Shown here in pieces: positions 1-7,315 of a DNA stretch of 12,628 nt. Source of the DNA: Bacillota bacterium (GTDB lineage: Bacteria > Bacillota > Clostridia > Lachnospirales > Lachnospiraceae); the NCBI GenBank assembly GCA_017861355.1, contig JAGFXQ010000188.1, positions 1-12,628 of the forward strand. The letters run 5' to 3'. Position 1 is the first letter of the stretch. Each line of letters opens with the position of its first letter. Under the pieces are notes generated by a model. That model made no database searches. It had not been told where the DNA came from and was given only the letters and a program-made list of their open reading frames with translations. A program made the position numbers and the translations under genes.

Positions 1-1685
1 GCTATATCGTTGATGATATTGACAAACCCGCCGATGTTCTTTGATTGTGTCTCGAACTCTTGTATCTTAACAATAACATTATGTGTGATATCCGTAGTAG
101 CTTTCGCTTTCTCGTTCAGTTCATCGATAATCACGATTCCTTCTTCTGCAATCTTCTTTGTATTATTTGCAATCTGACCAATCTCATTGGTGTTGTTAGA
201 AACCTGGTTAATCTGATCTGACAGACTTGACATTTGCTGCAAACATTGTTCCGTATCACTTGCCTGTTGAACAATTCCCTGTTCAATATCATCAATCGTA
301 CGAGAAATATCCTTGGTAGCAACTAATAGCTGCTCTGAAGTACCCGATACGCCTTCAGCGGAAGCGCTTACCTTACTGCCGACCTCCTGAACTTCACTAA
401 TCAGCTTACGCATATCGGATAGCATGCTTCCGATTCCTCTTGCCAAATGAAGAAACTCATCCTTACGATTCGTATCGAAGTTCGTCGTCAAATCGCCTGT
501 GGCTGCCTGAGTAATTCTTTTGCTCAAAAAGCTGATCGCGATGCTAACGCCTCCGGCAACGAATGCTACGGTGATCAATGCAAAGATAATCGATATTGCA
601 ACAAACATTTTATTAAGAGTCTTTATTCCTGATACCTGCTCAAGAATAGTGGATTTAGGGATCAATGCGCAGATCATAGCTCCCGTATCTCCGACCTTGC
701 TATATAAAAACAGATATTGCTCTCCATTATAAGGTTCATAGGAGAAACCACTAGTTTCCGTAGTTTCCAAAGCTTTCTTATAATAAGTCTGCATTGTAAA
801 TACACTGTTTTCTTGTGAACCGGAGACAACCTCTCTTCCGTCATTCATTACAAATGACATAATACTATTGGTACCAAGGCTATATTCAGTGAACATATCC
901 AACAACTTCTGCTTTGTTACATCAATTACAATATATCCGTTTTTGGCATTCATGGTACGGATCAGGGAACAGGCATAATTATCAGTATTGTAGTTGACCT
1001 GATCTCTGGAAACCATTCCGTCCAGATCTCGATGCTCACCTACCCAGATATATTTTACAGCCTTATCCTCAAATTTCTTCAGAAAAGTAGCTTCTGCAAA
1101 TTTATCATAAATACTATCCTGTGTAGCAGCCTCGGAAGAAACTGTCTTCGCCTCTTTGCCGACGATATGTACTGCCGAGATAAAAGAATTCGTCTTCTTC
1201 ACCAATTGCACTGCACTCTCCACAGTAAATTTCGCATTGATATAATCTGTCTCCAATGCTCCATCCGGACGATTATAATACCCATTAATGTCAGAATCCA
1301 TTGTAAGCTCACCGGCTTTTTCCTGAATTACAGTAAAACCGAAGTTTAGATAATCGCTGACAGCATTAATCGTTCCAAGTGAGCTTTTCTCAAAGTTCGT
1401 GATAATTGCTTCCTCGGATTTCCGATAAGAAATCGTTCCGTACAGTCCCAATAGTATAACCGGAATTAGTAATCCGATTAATAATTTCAAACGGATACTT
1501 CGAAACATACTTGAGATTGAAGCGAATAACGAGCCTTTACTCCCCGTACTGCCCGTTCTTGATGCATTGCCATCCTTCACTGCTTTCTTTGGAAGTTTAC
1601 CAAGAACTTCCGGTAGCTTCCGTTGTGCTTTTGTTGTACCTTCTTTTACTTCCCCTTTTCGAAACTTAAATAACGCTTTTCTCAT
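1..1685 (-). CDS. Methyl-accepting chemotaxis protein (C-terminus cut by window edge)
   Basis: Transmembrane chemoreceptor that senses an extracellular signal and controls the CheA kinase. Reading back from the ATG at 1683-1685 gives 561 uninterrupted codons and no stop before the left edge. Residues 1-65 form an unusually long Lys/Ser-rich cytoplasmic lead. TM1 is about 66-85 (LKLLIGLLIPVILLGLYG). An extracytoplasmic dCache-like sensor covers about 86-358, with a typical second half (MSFVMNDGREVVSG, then YYKKALETTETSGFSYEPY). TM2 is about 359-382, followed by HAMP at about 383-435 (ATGDLTTNFDTNRKDEFLHLA) and the start of the MA signalling coiled coil. The window ends just before the hairpin tip expected at IADQTNLLALNA. 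The start is supported by an AGGGGG ribosome site about 7 nt upstream. It follows the DUF2804 gene on the same strand but has its own promoter. Ligand unknown. The family call is firm; the dCache subtype is inferred from length and motifs. Confidence 0.93.
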   Translation of the reverse strand, partial: MRKALFKFRKGEVKEGTTKAQRKLPEVLGKLPKKAVKDGNASRTGSTGSKGSLFASISSMFRSIRLKLLIGLLIPVILLGLYGTISYRKSEEAIITNFEKSSLGTINAVSDYLNFGFTVIQEKAGELTMDSDINGYYNRPDGALETDYINAKFTVESAVQLVKKTNSFISAVHIVGKEAKTVSSEAATQDSIYDKFAEATFLKKFEDKAVKYIWVGEHRDLDGMVSRDQVNYNTDNYACSLIRTMNAKNGYIVIDVTKQKLLDMFTEYSLGTNSIMSFVMNDGREVVSGSQENSVFTMQTYYKKALETTETSGFSYEPYNGEQYLFLYSKVGDTGAMICALIPKSTILEQVSGIKTLNKMFVAISIIFALITVAFVAGGVSIAISFLSKRITQAATGDLTTNFDTNRKDEFLHLARGIGSMLSDMRKLISEVQEVGSKVSASAEGVSGTSEQLLVATKDISRTIDDIEQGIVQQASDTEQCLQQMSSLSDQINQVSNNTNEIGQIANNTKKIAEEGIVIIDELNEKAKATTDITHNVIVKIQEFETQSKNIGGFVNIINDI

Positions 1686-1743
1686 AAAATACCCCCTATG
1701 TATTTTGGTGACAAACCAGCATTCATCCTAAGTTAATAATTCT

Positions 1744-1752
1744 ATTATAGCA
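1744..1752 (-). promoter_or_regulatory. Extended -10 promoter of the chemoreceptor gene
   Basis: Read on the minus strand this is TGCTATAAT: a perfect TATAAT preceded by the TGN extension that lets sigma-A promoters work with a poor -35. No good -35 hexamer is found 16-18 bp upstream. The predicted start lies near 1737, giving a leader of about 50 nt before the AGGGGG site and the ATG at 1685. No sigma-28-like flagellar promoter was recognised. Confidence 0.6.
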
Positions 1753-1849
1753 TAGATGATACAATGAAATCTATTCTTTTTTATATTTTAGCTAAAATCG
1801 TTCGTATTTAAAACGTTTTTATATGGCAACATGAACAATTTCCATTCGA

Positions 1850-2851
1850 CTACCAATTATTCACCGCATGCTCCGCAAAGGATATGAGATTCTCTATAGG
1901 CAGCTTTGTTCCATCATCCAAAATTGCCCAACCACGAAATTCACCGAACATCTGATGGCAACGATTATTTACCCATAACAGTTTTGTCCGGGTGGTCCGA
2001 TCATAGCTGGGTGTCAGGGTAAGGTCAAGTCTTCCCTCTTTATCATGAATATGCCACGGCTGCATATAGTCATCTCCCAGATCAAATTCTACCTCGCCCA
2101 GTTTATAAGTACGATCACCATAGAATACGATGTTCTCCGTTGCATTTTTGGTATCACCGAAGCCACAACCCAGATTAAATCCAAAGATTGTATTATCTAT
2201 GTAGCCACTTCCGTTGCTCCAATACCATTCATTATGAAACGGCCATACCCCTCTTCCCCAATCAAGGATGCCGAAGGAATCCTCCGGTGCAAAGTGGTAG
2301 GTTTGTTTATTATAGGATACTGTTCCGGTTGCTGTCATACAGTTAATCTTGTGATTATAATAGAAAGCTCTTGGTGATTCATCAAATGGAACATTGATTA
2401 CCAGGGAATTCTCGTTCTGTCTGGTTAAGAGGATATCCGCTTCAAAATTCTCCCATTTGCAATAAAGATGTTTGGTACCTGCGGTCACTTCAAAACGCAT
2501 CTTTCCGTCTTTTTTATCATAGCAAATGACATGATCTGTCTCCGCATTCTCCGGAAGATGTAAGGAACCGAAGGGCAGAACCAGAAAAGTCCCTTTCTCT
2601 GCAATCATTTGTCCCTTCTCAAAATCAAAGAACATAATTCCAACCTGTCCAGCATAGGATGCATGCCCAATGGTAAATTGAAGGCACATCTTACGGTCAG
2701 TGACCTGATAGAAATCCCATTCCTTGATACGGAAAGGAGATGCTTTGATAGCCTTTCGCTGATAAGTAAGTATACTTTTCGTGGAATATCCCGGGTAAGG
2801 CGAACCCTTGGGATCAAGAACCGGCCCAGGTACCGTAAATTGTTTTTGCAT
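1850..2851 (-). CDS. DUF2804 family protein
   Basis: A 333-residue soluble protein with no signal peptide or membrane segment. It matches the DUF2804 family by the conserved central block GILDWGRGVWPFHNEWYW (about residues 194-211) and by the following GFNLGCGFGDTKNATEN and KLGEVEF segments. The family is uncharacterised; a beta-rich, lipocalin-like or AttH-like fold is a reasonable guess but is not visible directly. Start: ATG at 2849-2851 with a strong AAGGGGGG ribosome site 7 nt upstream. Only 17 bp separate it from the MFS gene before it, so the two are almost certainly co-transcribed. No strong terminator follows; 1690-1849 has only AT-rich short palindromes. The WGRG(V)WP motif with its several Trp residues could line a ligand pocket (inference). 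Function unknown; possible roles include handling the molecule moved by the neighbouring transporter. Confidence 0.85.
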   Translation of the reverse strand: MQKQFTVPGPVLDPKGSPYPGYSTKSILTYQRKAIKASPFRIKEWDFYQVTDRKMCLQFTIGHASYAGQVGIMFFDFEKGQMIAEKGTFLVLPFGSLHLPENAETDHVICYDKKDGKMRFEVTAGTKHLYCKWENFEADILLTRQNENSLVINVPFDESPRAFYYNHKINCMTATGTVSYNKQTYHFAPEDSFGILDWGRGVWPFHNEWYWSNGSGYIDNTIFGFNLGCGFGDTKNATENIVFYGDRTYKLGEVEFDLGDDYMQPWHIHDKEGRLDLTLTPSYDRTTRTKLLWVNNRCHQMFGEFRGWAILDDGTKLPIENLISFAEHAVNNW

Positions 2852-2868
2852 AGCTTATCCCCCCTTGA

Positions 2869-4149
2869 TTATTTCATATTGGAACGATGCGTTAACAGCT
2901 TCCCTGCCGGAATGAGCGGTAGGAATGTAACCAAAGTCAATCCGGCTGATACTACCATTAATATCTCATTCGGTACCATTCCCTTCTTCCCGTCTACCAC
3001 AACCATGGTTCCGTAATTCGTAATGATAAAGTTGGAAATCATCGGTCCGATGATCATTGGGATACAGACAAAGAACAGCTGCTTGATCCCCTCAAACTGG
3101 CCGCGCTGTTCCTCCGGGTAGAGGTTCTTATACCAAGCTGTCAAGGTCTGGAGAATGATAACATAACCCGCTCCCGTAAACAGCATTCCTAATGCCAGAT
3201 AAGGAAGCTGTGTACTGATACTGACTACGGTCAGACCAATCACATTAATGACAAGAGCAGCTGCAATCACCCTGGTGTTCTTACCCCGATCAATCCATCC
3301 GGCTGCCGGTATCGTAAGAAGTACTGCGACTAACAGGCTGATTCCCTGCACCGCACCGGTCATAGTGTAATCCATTCCAAGATACGATGTAAAGTAGATG
3401 GTCACATAAGGAAAATACACATTGAAGCCGATGAAATATACCATCATAATTATGAATACCCAGAAAAGCTCTTTGTTCTCGCTTACTGTTCTATAATTGA
3501 ATACACTAAAAAATTGATGCCAAAAGCCCTTCGGATCCTTTTTGGCACGAAGTGTCTCGGAATCCCGTAATGTGAATATTGAAAATATACCAATTGCTGA
3601 TACCATCACGCCAATGATAACAAAAAATGCAAAGAAATCGAAACGGTCGATGATAATGCCGGACACCACGGATCCAAAGATCGTAGCCAGTACCGGCATC
3701 GTAGCAAAGGCACCACCGATTTTGCCGCGATTGCTCTCATTTGAGATATCTGTCGTCCAGGCGCAGAAGCCACTGTCATAACCCACAGAACCAAAGAAAC
3801 TCATTACTGCATCCATCGCAACGACAAAACAACCTGCTGCAAAGATTGAGTTAATCGGTAAAAATTCAGACACTCCAAACACAATTGTGAAGATACCCCA
3901 TAAGATATATCCAATTGCAATGAAGGGTTTTCTCTTTCCGCGTCGGTCACCCATGGTTCCAATCAAAAAGGTTGCGAAGGTAGTAACCGCAGCACTTGTG
4001 CCGACCATCCAGGAGATGATATCCGGATTGGGTGCAATCTTTGCATACACAAAGGCATTAAACCAAGCATTTTCTACGTTCCAGCACAACTGTCCGGCCA
4101 TACCGAGAATCCAAATCAAAATCCAATTCTTCCTGCTAATCTTCTCCAT
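2869..4149 (-). CDS. MFS transporter
   Basis: Major facilitator superfamily permease of about 426 residues, the usual length, with about 12 hydrophobic segments. The loop 2-3 signature is clear: IGTMGDRRGKRKP at about residues 63-75, directly after TM2. A second-half counterpart, AAGWIDRGKNTR, sits after TM8. Other long hydrophobic stretches include FFVIIGVMVSAIGIFSIFTL, ELFWVFIIMMVYFIGFNVYF and LPYLALGMLFTGAGYVIILQ. The substrate cannot be read from the sequence; relatives with the GDRRGKRKPF loop are often annotated as sugar or sugar-like transporters. An AGGGAG ribosome site at 4159-4164 (reverse) lies 9 nt from the ATG at 4149 and 6 nt from a GTG at 4152, so either start is possible. It lies 64 bp after ade and 17 bp before the DUF2804 gene, in a probable three-gene operon. 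A purine or a product of purine breakdown is one candidate substrate (inference only). Confidence 0.9.
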   Translation of the reverse strand: MEKISRKNWILIWILGMAGQLCWNVENAWFNAFVYAKIAPNPDIISWMVGTSAAVTTFATFLIGTMGDRRGKRKPFIAIGYILWGIFTIVFGVSEFLPINSIFAAGCFVVAMDAVMSFFGSVGYDSGFCAWTTDISNESNRGKIGGAFATMPVLATIFGSVVSGIIIDRFDFFAFFVIIGVMVSAIGIFSIFTLRDSETLRAKKDPKGFWHQFFSVFNYRTVSENKELFWVFIIMMVYFIGFNVYFPYVTIYFTSYLGMDYTMTGAVQGISLLVAVLLTIPAAGWIDRGKNTRVIAAALVINVIGLTVVSISTQLPYLALGMLFTGAGYVIILQTLTAWYKNLYPEEQRGQFEGIKQLFFVCIPMIIGPMISNFIITNYGTMVVVDGKKGMVPNEILMVVSAGLTLVTFLPLIPAGKLLTHRSNMK

Positions 4150-4216
4150 CACTCACATCTCCCTATTCGAAAAGAATTATTAGATAATTGCGAATCTCAA
4201 TTACTTTGGCTTACGG

Positions 4217-5959
4217 TTATTCTTTTCTTACCACAAGCGGTACTATCTTCTGAATTGTCACATCAAATAAGCCGGTGGTTGTTAATCTTAATTTCGGTAT
4301 TACCGGAAGACTTACAAATGCCATGCTCATGAACGGATCAATGCCATCCTTTACTCCCATCTCTGTGGCTAATGCCTGCATTTCATGAATTTCCTTTGCA
4401 AGAGTAGCTGCATCCAGATTACTGATTAATCCTCCAATGGATAAGGGAAGATTCCCGATGACCTTACCATCAAGTGCAATAGCCCAGCCTCCCTGCATAT
4501 CACGAATACAGTTGGCGGCGATCGCAATGTCTTTGTCATTGGTTCCGATGGCGATAATATTATGTGAGTCATGGGATACTGAAGACGCGATTGCTCCTCG
4601 CTGTAATCCATATCCATTGACAAAGCCGATTCCTACGTGGTTGGTGTTATGGTGTCTCTCAATCACAGCAAGCTTAATAATATCTTCCTCAAGATTTACT
4701 CCCGCTTCACCTTCGATGAGTGGAGCAAATATTTCCTCCGTCGTAATCTCTCCTTGAATCATCTTAATCACACGAAACTGCTCCTGACCCTCATCCTCCT
4801 GGCTATAAAGAATACGGAAATCCTCAGGCTCGATCTCCTCGCAGTGGAAGGAATGGTATACCTTATCCAACAAATCTTTACGAATCTCGGGTTCCTTGAT
4901 CTCAACCACATTGTTTTTATCCAGTATCACTTTGCCGTTCTTCAACACCGTCTCTACCGTAACCTGCTTCAGGTCGGATAAAATGATCAGATCAGCATGA
5001 TAACCGGGTGCAACCGCACCATAATCCCTTAAGCCGAAATAGGTTGCCGCATTCAAGGACCCCATCTTGATTGCAATGCAGGGGTCTGCCCCTTTTCGGA
5101 TTGCCTGTCTAACAATATCATCGATATGTCCTAAGCGAAGGATATCATACGGATGCTTATCGTCTGTTACGAGCATTGCTCTTTGATGGTAAGGTGGAGT
5201 AAACATCCCCATTAGAGCATCCAGATTTCTGGCAGCTGTTCCCTCACGAATCATAATCCATTGTCCAAGACGGAACTTATCCTTCGCCTCTTCAAAGGAG
5301 ATACATTCATGGTCTGATTGTACACCGGCAGCAACATAGGCGCAGGCATCCTTCCCTGTCACACCGGGTGCATGACCGTCCACTACCTTATTTGCTGTTT
5401 TAGCATCTTCGATTTTCTTAAGAATGTCACTCGCTCCACGAATTGTCTCATAAAAATCCATTACCTCGGCCAGACCGACTACCTTTCGGTTCTTATATAA
5501 TGGTTCAATGTCCTTTGCCAAGAGCATTGCACCATTTTCATCGAAAGCTGTGGCAGGTACACAGGAGGGCAGTACAAAATAGACATCCAGCGGAAGCCCC
5601 TCCGAAGCTTCCATCATATATTCAATTCCCTCCATGCCACTTACATTGGCAATCTCGTGAGGGTCTGTAATGACAGCCGTAGTTCCGTGGGGTAACACTG
5701 CTTTCACGAATTCAACCGGTCTCAGCATCGAACTTTCTAAGTGGATATGTCCGTCAATAAATCCCGGCGCAACATATTTACCACTGCAATCAAGCTCTTC
5801 CTCTCCTTCATACTGACCGATACCTACGACACGTCCATTACAAATTGCTATATCTCCCTGCTCAATCATTTCAGTAAATACATTAATAATATTTGCATTT
5901 TTTAGGACCAGCTCTGCCTTCTCGACTCCTCTTGCTACTGCCAATTCTTTCACATGCAT
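4217..5959 (-). CDS. ade: Adenine deaminase (EC 3.5.4.2)
   Basis: Cytosolic amidohydrolase that converts adenine to hypoxanthine and ammonia in purine salvage and nitrogen recovery. It has 580 residues, normal for the Ade family. The N-terminal amidohydrolase barrel carries the metal-binding GFIDGHIHLESS motif (H71, H73, E75), TDPHEIANV (H101, E102), GLAEVMDF (E165), VDGHAPG (H196), SDHE (D216-E218) and VTDD (D266, D267). The C-terminal adenine deaminase domain is intact: HNTNHVGIGF, RGAIASSVSHDSHNIIAIGT, LPLSIGGLIS and DPFMSMAFVSLPVIPKL. The start MHVKEL is preceded by a weak GTGGTGA ribosome site. A good sigma-A promoter lies about 75 nt further upstream. The MFS transporter and DUF2804 genes follow on the same strand, with no convincing terminator between. 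No purine riboswitch was seen in the leader. No key residue appears missing. Confidence 0.96.
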   Translation of the reverse strand: MHVKELAVARGVEKAELVLKNANIINVFTEMIEQGDIAICNGRVVGIGQYEGEEELDCSGKYVAPGFIDGHIHLESSMLRPVEFVKAVLPHGTTAVITDPHEIANVSGMEGIEYMMEASEGLPLDVYFVLPSCVPATAFDENGAMLLAKDIEPLYKNRKVVGLAEVMDFYETIRGASDILKKIEDAKTANKVVDGHAPGVTGKDACAYVAAGVQSDHECISFEEAKDKFRLGQWIMIREGTAARNLDALMGMFTPPYHQRAMLVTDDKHPYDILRLGHIDDIVRQAIRKGADPCIAIKMGSLNAATYFGLRDYGAVAPGYHADLIILSDLKQVTVETVLKNGKVILDKNNVVEIKEPEIRKDLLDKVYHSFHCEEIEPEDFRILYSQEDEGQEQFRVIKMIQGEITTEEIFAPLIEGEAGVNLEEDIIKLAVIERHHNTNHVGIGFVNGYGLQRGAIASSVSHDSHNIIAIGTNDKDIAIAANCIRDMQGGWAIALDGKVIGNLPLSIGGLISNLDAATLAKEIHEMQALATEMGVKDGIDPFMSMAFVSLPVIPKLRLTTTGLFDVTIQKIVPLVVRKE

Positions 5960-6041
5960 ACCGTCACCACTTTCTATAGAATTATGTTTACTATATACAA
6001 AAAAATAGACAAAGTTACGCTTTTTTTCAATATTTATTACA

Positions 6042-6070
6042 ATTATACCTCTAAACTTTCCTTACTGCAA
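6042..6070 (-). promoter_or_regulatory. Sigma-A promoter of the ade operon
   Basis: On the minus strand the -35 is TTGCAG (6065-6070) and the -10 is a perfect TATAAT (6042-6047), with an ideal 17-bp spacer. Transcription would start near 6035, giving a leader of about 75 nt before the ade ATG at 5959. A weaker alternative nearer the gene (TTGAAA, 17 bp, TATTTT, around 6004-6032) is possible. Confidence 0.65.
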
Positions 6071-6212
6071 ACTATGATTTCATAATTTGAATTAAAAACG
6101 GGAGAAATATTTTAGAAGGATAATTATATTGATTAATCAAACTATTATTTCATCCAAGGATAGTCAAAACCGGATAAACAATGTGTCCTTTTAACCTAAT
6201 GAACAATATAAG

Positions 6213-6267
6213 ACGAGGGACAGAAAACCAATGTCATTATTTCGGACATTGATTTTCTATCCCTCGT
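6213..6267 (-). terminator. Long hairpin, probable degV terminator
   Basis: The arms 6213-6235 and 6245-6267 are 23 nt each, with a 9-nt loop. As minus-strand RNA all 23 positions pair, two of them as U-G wobbles. As plus-strand RNA the same two positions are C-A mismatches, so pairing is best in the transcript that comes out of degV. The tail on the minus strand is only moderately T-rich (GTCTTATATTG), so termination may be partial. The long, near-perfect stem is larger than a typical terminator and could be one copy of a dispersed hairpin repeat. Confidence 0.55.
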
Positions 6268-6338
6268 TTTATTGAGATGCTTTATAATAAGAACACCATT
6301 TATTGTCTTGCTGATATGTAATCACATCTTGCCTGAAC

Positions 6339-7203
6339 TTACCTGCTATAAAAAAGAATACCAAGAGTGTTCGGTCCACAGTGGCTGGAGATTACTCCTC
6401 CCGCCCTCGTAATCAGAATTTCCTTAAAATAATCTAAGCTTGTAAGATATTGATAGGCTTCTGCCTCAATCTCCGGATCAATACCGGAGTGAGTGATGAA
6501 TACACGCGCCGGGTCTGCCTTAAGAAGCTCCGGTTCCAGATCCTTCGTATAGCTTCGTATGACGACCTGTTGTCTGCCACGGTATTTCTTCGATACTCCC
6601 ATCTTGCCATCCTTCACTGTTATCATAGGCTTCAACTTCAGGGTATTACCGAGCAGCGCTGTCACAGCACTACATCGTCCACCCCTCTGCAGATAAGTCA
6701 GAGTATCTACAACAAAAGAAGCATTTACCTTACCTCTGGCTTCATTCATCTCTTCGACTATGCTCTTCGACTATGATATCCGCAGGAACTCCTTCCCGCG
6801 CCAGCTCCGCCGCTCGAAGCACCTGAAGTCCTATCCCTGTGGAAAGATTCCGTGAATTGATCACCCAGATATGGTCATATTCCAGTTCCTGAGCAGCCAT
6901 CCGCACCACCTGGCAGGTAACAGACATATCCTCCGATAAGCCAAAGAAGAGGATATCCTCCTCCGCTTCTGTCATCGGGCGTAAGATCTCAAGCACATGC
7001 CCGATCTCCGGGGCAGCCGTCTTTGGTGTTGTATTCATACGATCCGACCACTCATAGATCTGCTGTGGACTAATCTCTTCGCCATCCCTATAGCTGTCCA
7101 TACCTAATACAATGTTCAGTGGAATGATGGTTATATTATTTTTTCGAATAATCTCTGCCGACAAGTCACAGGTACTATCGGCAACTATTCTAATCCTTCT
7201 CAT
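6339..7203 (-). pseudogene. degV family (fatty-acid-binding) gene split by a 13-bp tandem duplication
   Basis: DegV/FakB-type proteins bind a fatty acid and, with a FakA kinase, feed exogenous fatty acids into phospholipid synthesis; the role of most clostridial paralogues is unproven. The first frame (6742-7203, 153 codons) carries the N-terminal half: RIVADSTCDLS at residues 5-15, GLSEDMSVTCQ and VINSRNLSTGIG. The second frame (6339-6749, 136 codons) carries the rest: FVVDTLTYLQRGGR, LKLKPMITVKDGKM and the C-terminal SSHCGPNTLGILF with the conserved His. The break falls at a perfect tandem repeat of CATAGTCGAAGAG (6750-6775). Deleting one copy joins residue 147 to the second frame and gives 283 residues, the normal family length. 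A GAGGAG ribosome site lies 6 nt before the first ATG. The halves overlap as ATGAATGA, so the second could be made by reinitiation as a split protein. Assembly error is the other explanation. Confidence 0.9.
6750..6775. repeat. Perfect 13-bp tandem duplication inside degV
   Basis: CTCTTCGACTATG occurs twice head to tail (6750-6762 and 6763-6775), with no differences between copies. Thirteen is not a multiple of three, so the extra copy shifts the frame. The perfect identity suggests a recent event. Tandem copies of this size can be lost or gained by replication slippage. Confidence 0.97.
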
Positions 7204-7315
7204 AGTTATCTCCTCACGTCCTCTTATTTCATATTTATTATTAACAGCAGGTAAAATTCCTGTTTTCTACTACCATGCAGTATTGAGTTGATCCACTCCG
7301 ATATTTATAACTGCA

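Larger units (their letters stand above)
5960..6338. other. Intergenic region between degV and ade
   Basis: 379 bp without a gene. From right to left it holds the degV 3' flank, a long hairpin (6213-6267), a perfect 12-bp palindrome TTGATTAATCAA at 6129-6140 about 59 bp upstream of the ade -35, the ade promoter (6042-6070) and the ade leader with an A/T-rich run. The palindrome could be an operator for the ade operon, but AT-rich palindromes also arise by chance. No purine riboswitch core was found on either strand. Confidence 0.6.

Noticed and set aside
1780..1825. Terminator after the DUF2804 gene
   Set aside because: Only short AT palindromes (ATTTTAGCTAAAAT and AAAACGTTTT) without a usable loop or a stable GC stem.
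4165..4215. Terminator between ade and the MFS gene
   Set aside because: The small AATTAT/ATAATT hairpin is weak and has no T-tract, so read-through is expected.
4437..4757. Plus-strand open frames opposite ade, such as 4437-4757 and 4637-4981
   Set aside because: They lie antisense to a well-conserved enzyme, have no ribosome site and show no recognisable protein motif; they are by-products of ade codon use.
5960..6338. Purine riboswitch in front of ade
   Set aside because: Neither strand shows the conserved three-way-junction sequences.
6742..6775. Programmed ribosomal frameshift in degV
   Set aside because: No slippery heptamer or stimulatory structure is evident, and the exact 13-bp duplication fully explains the frame change.
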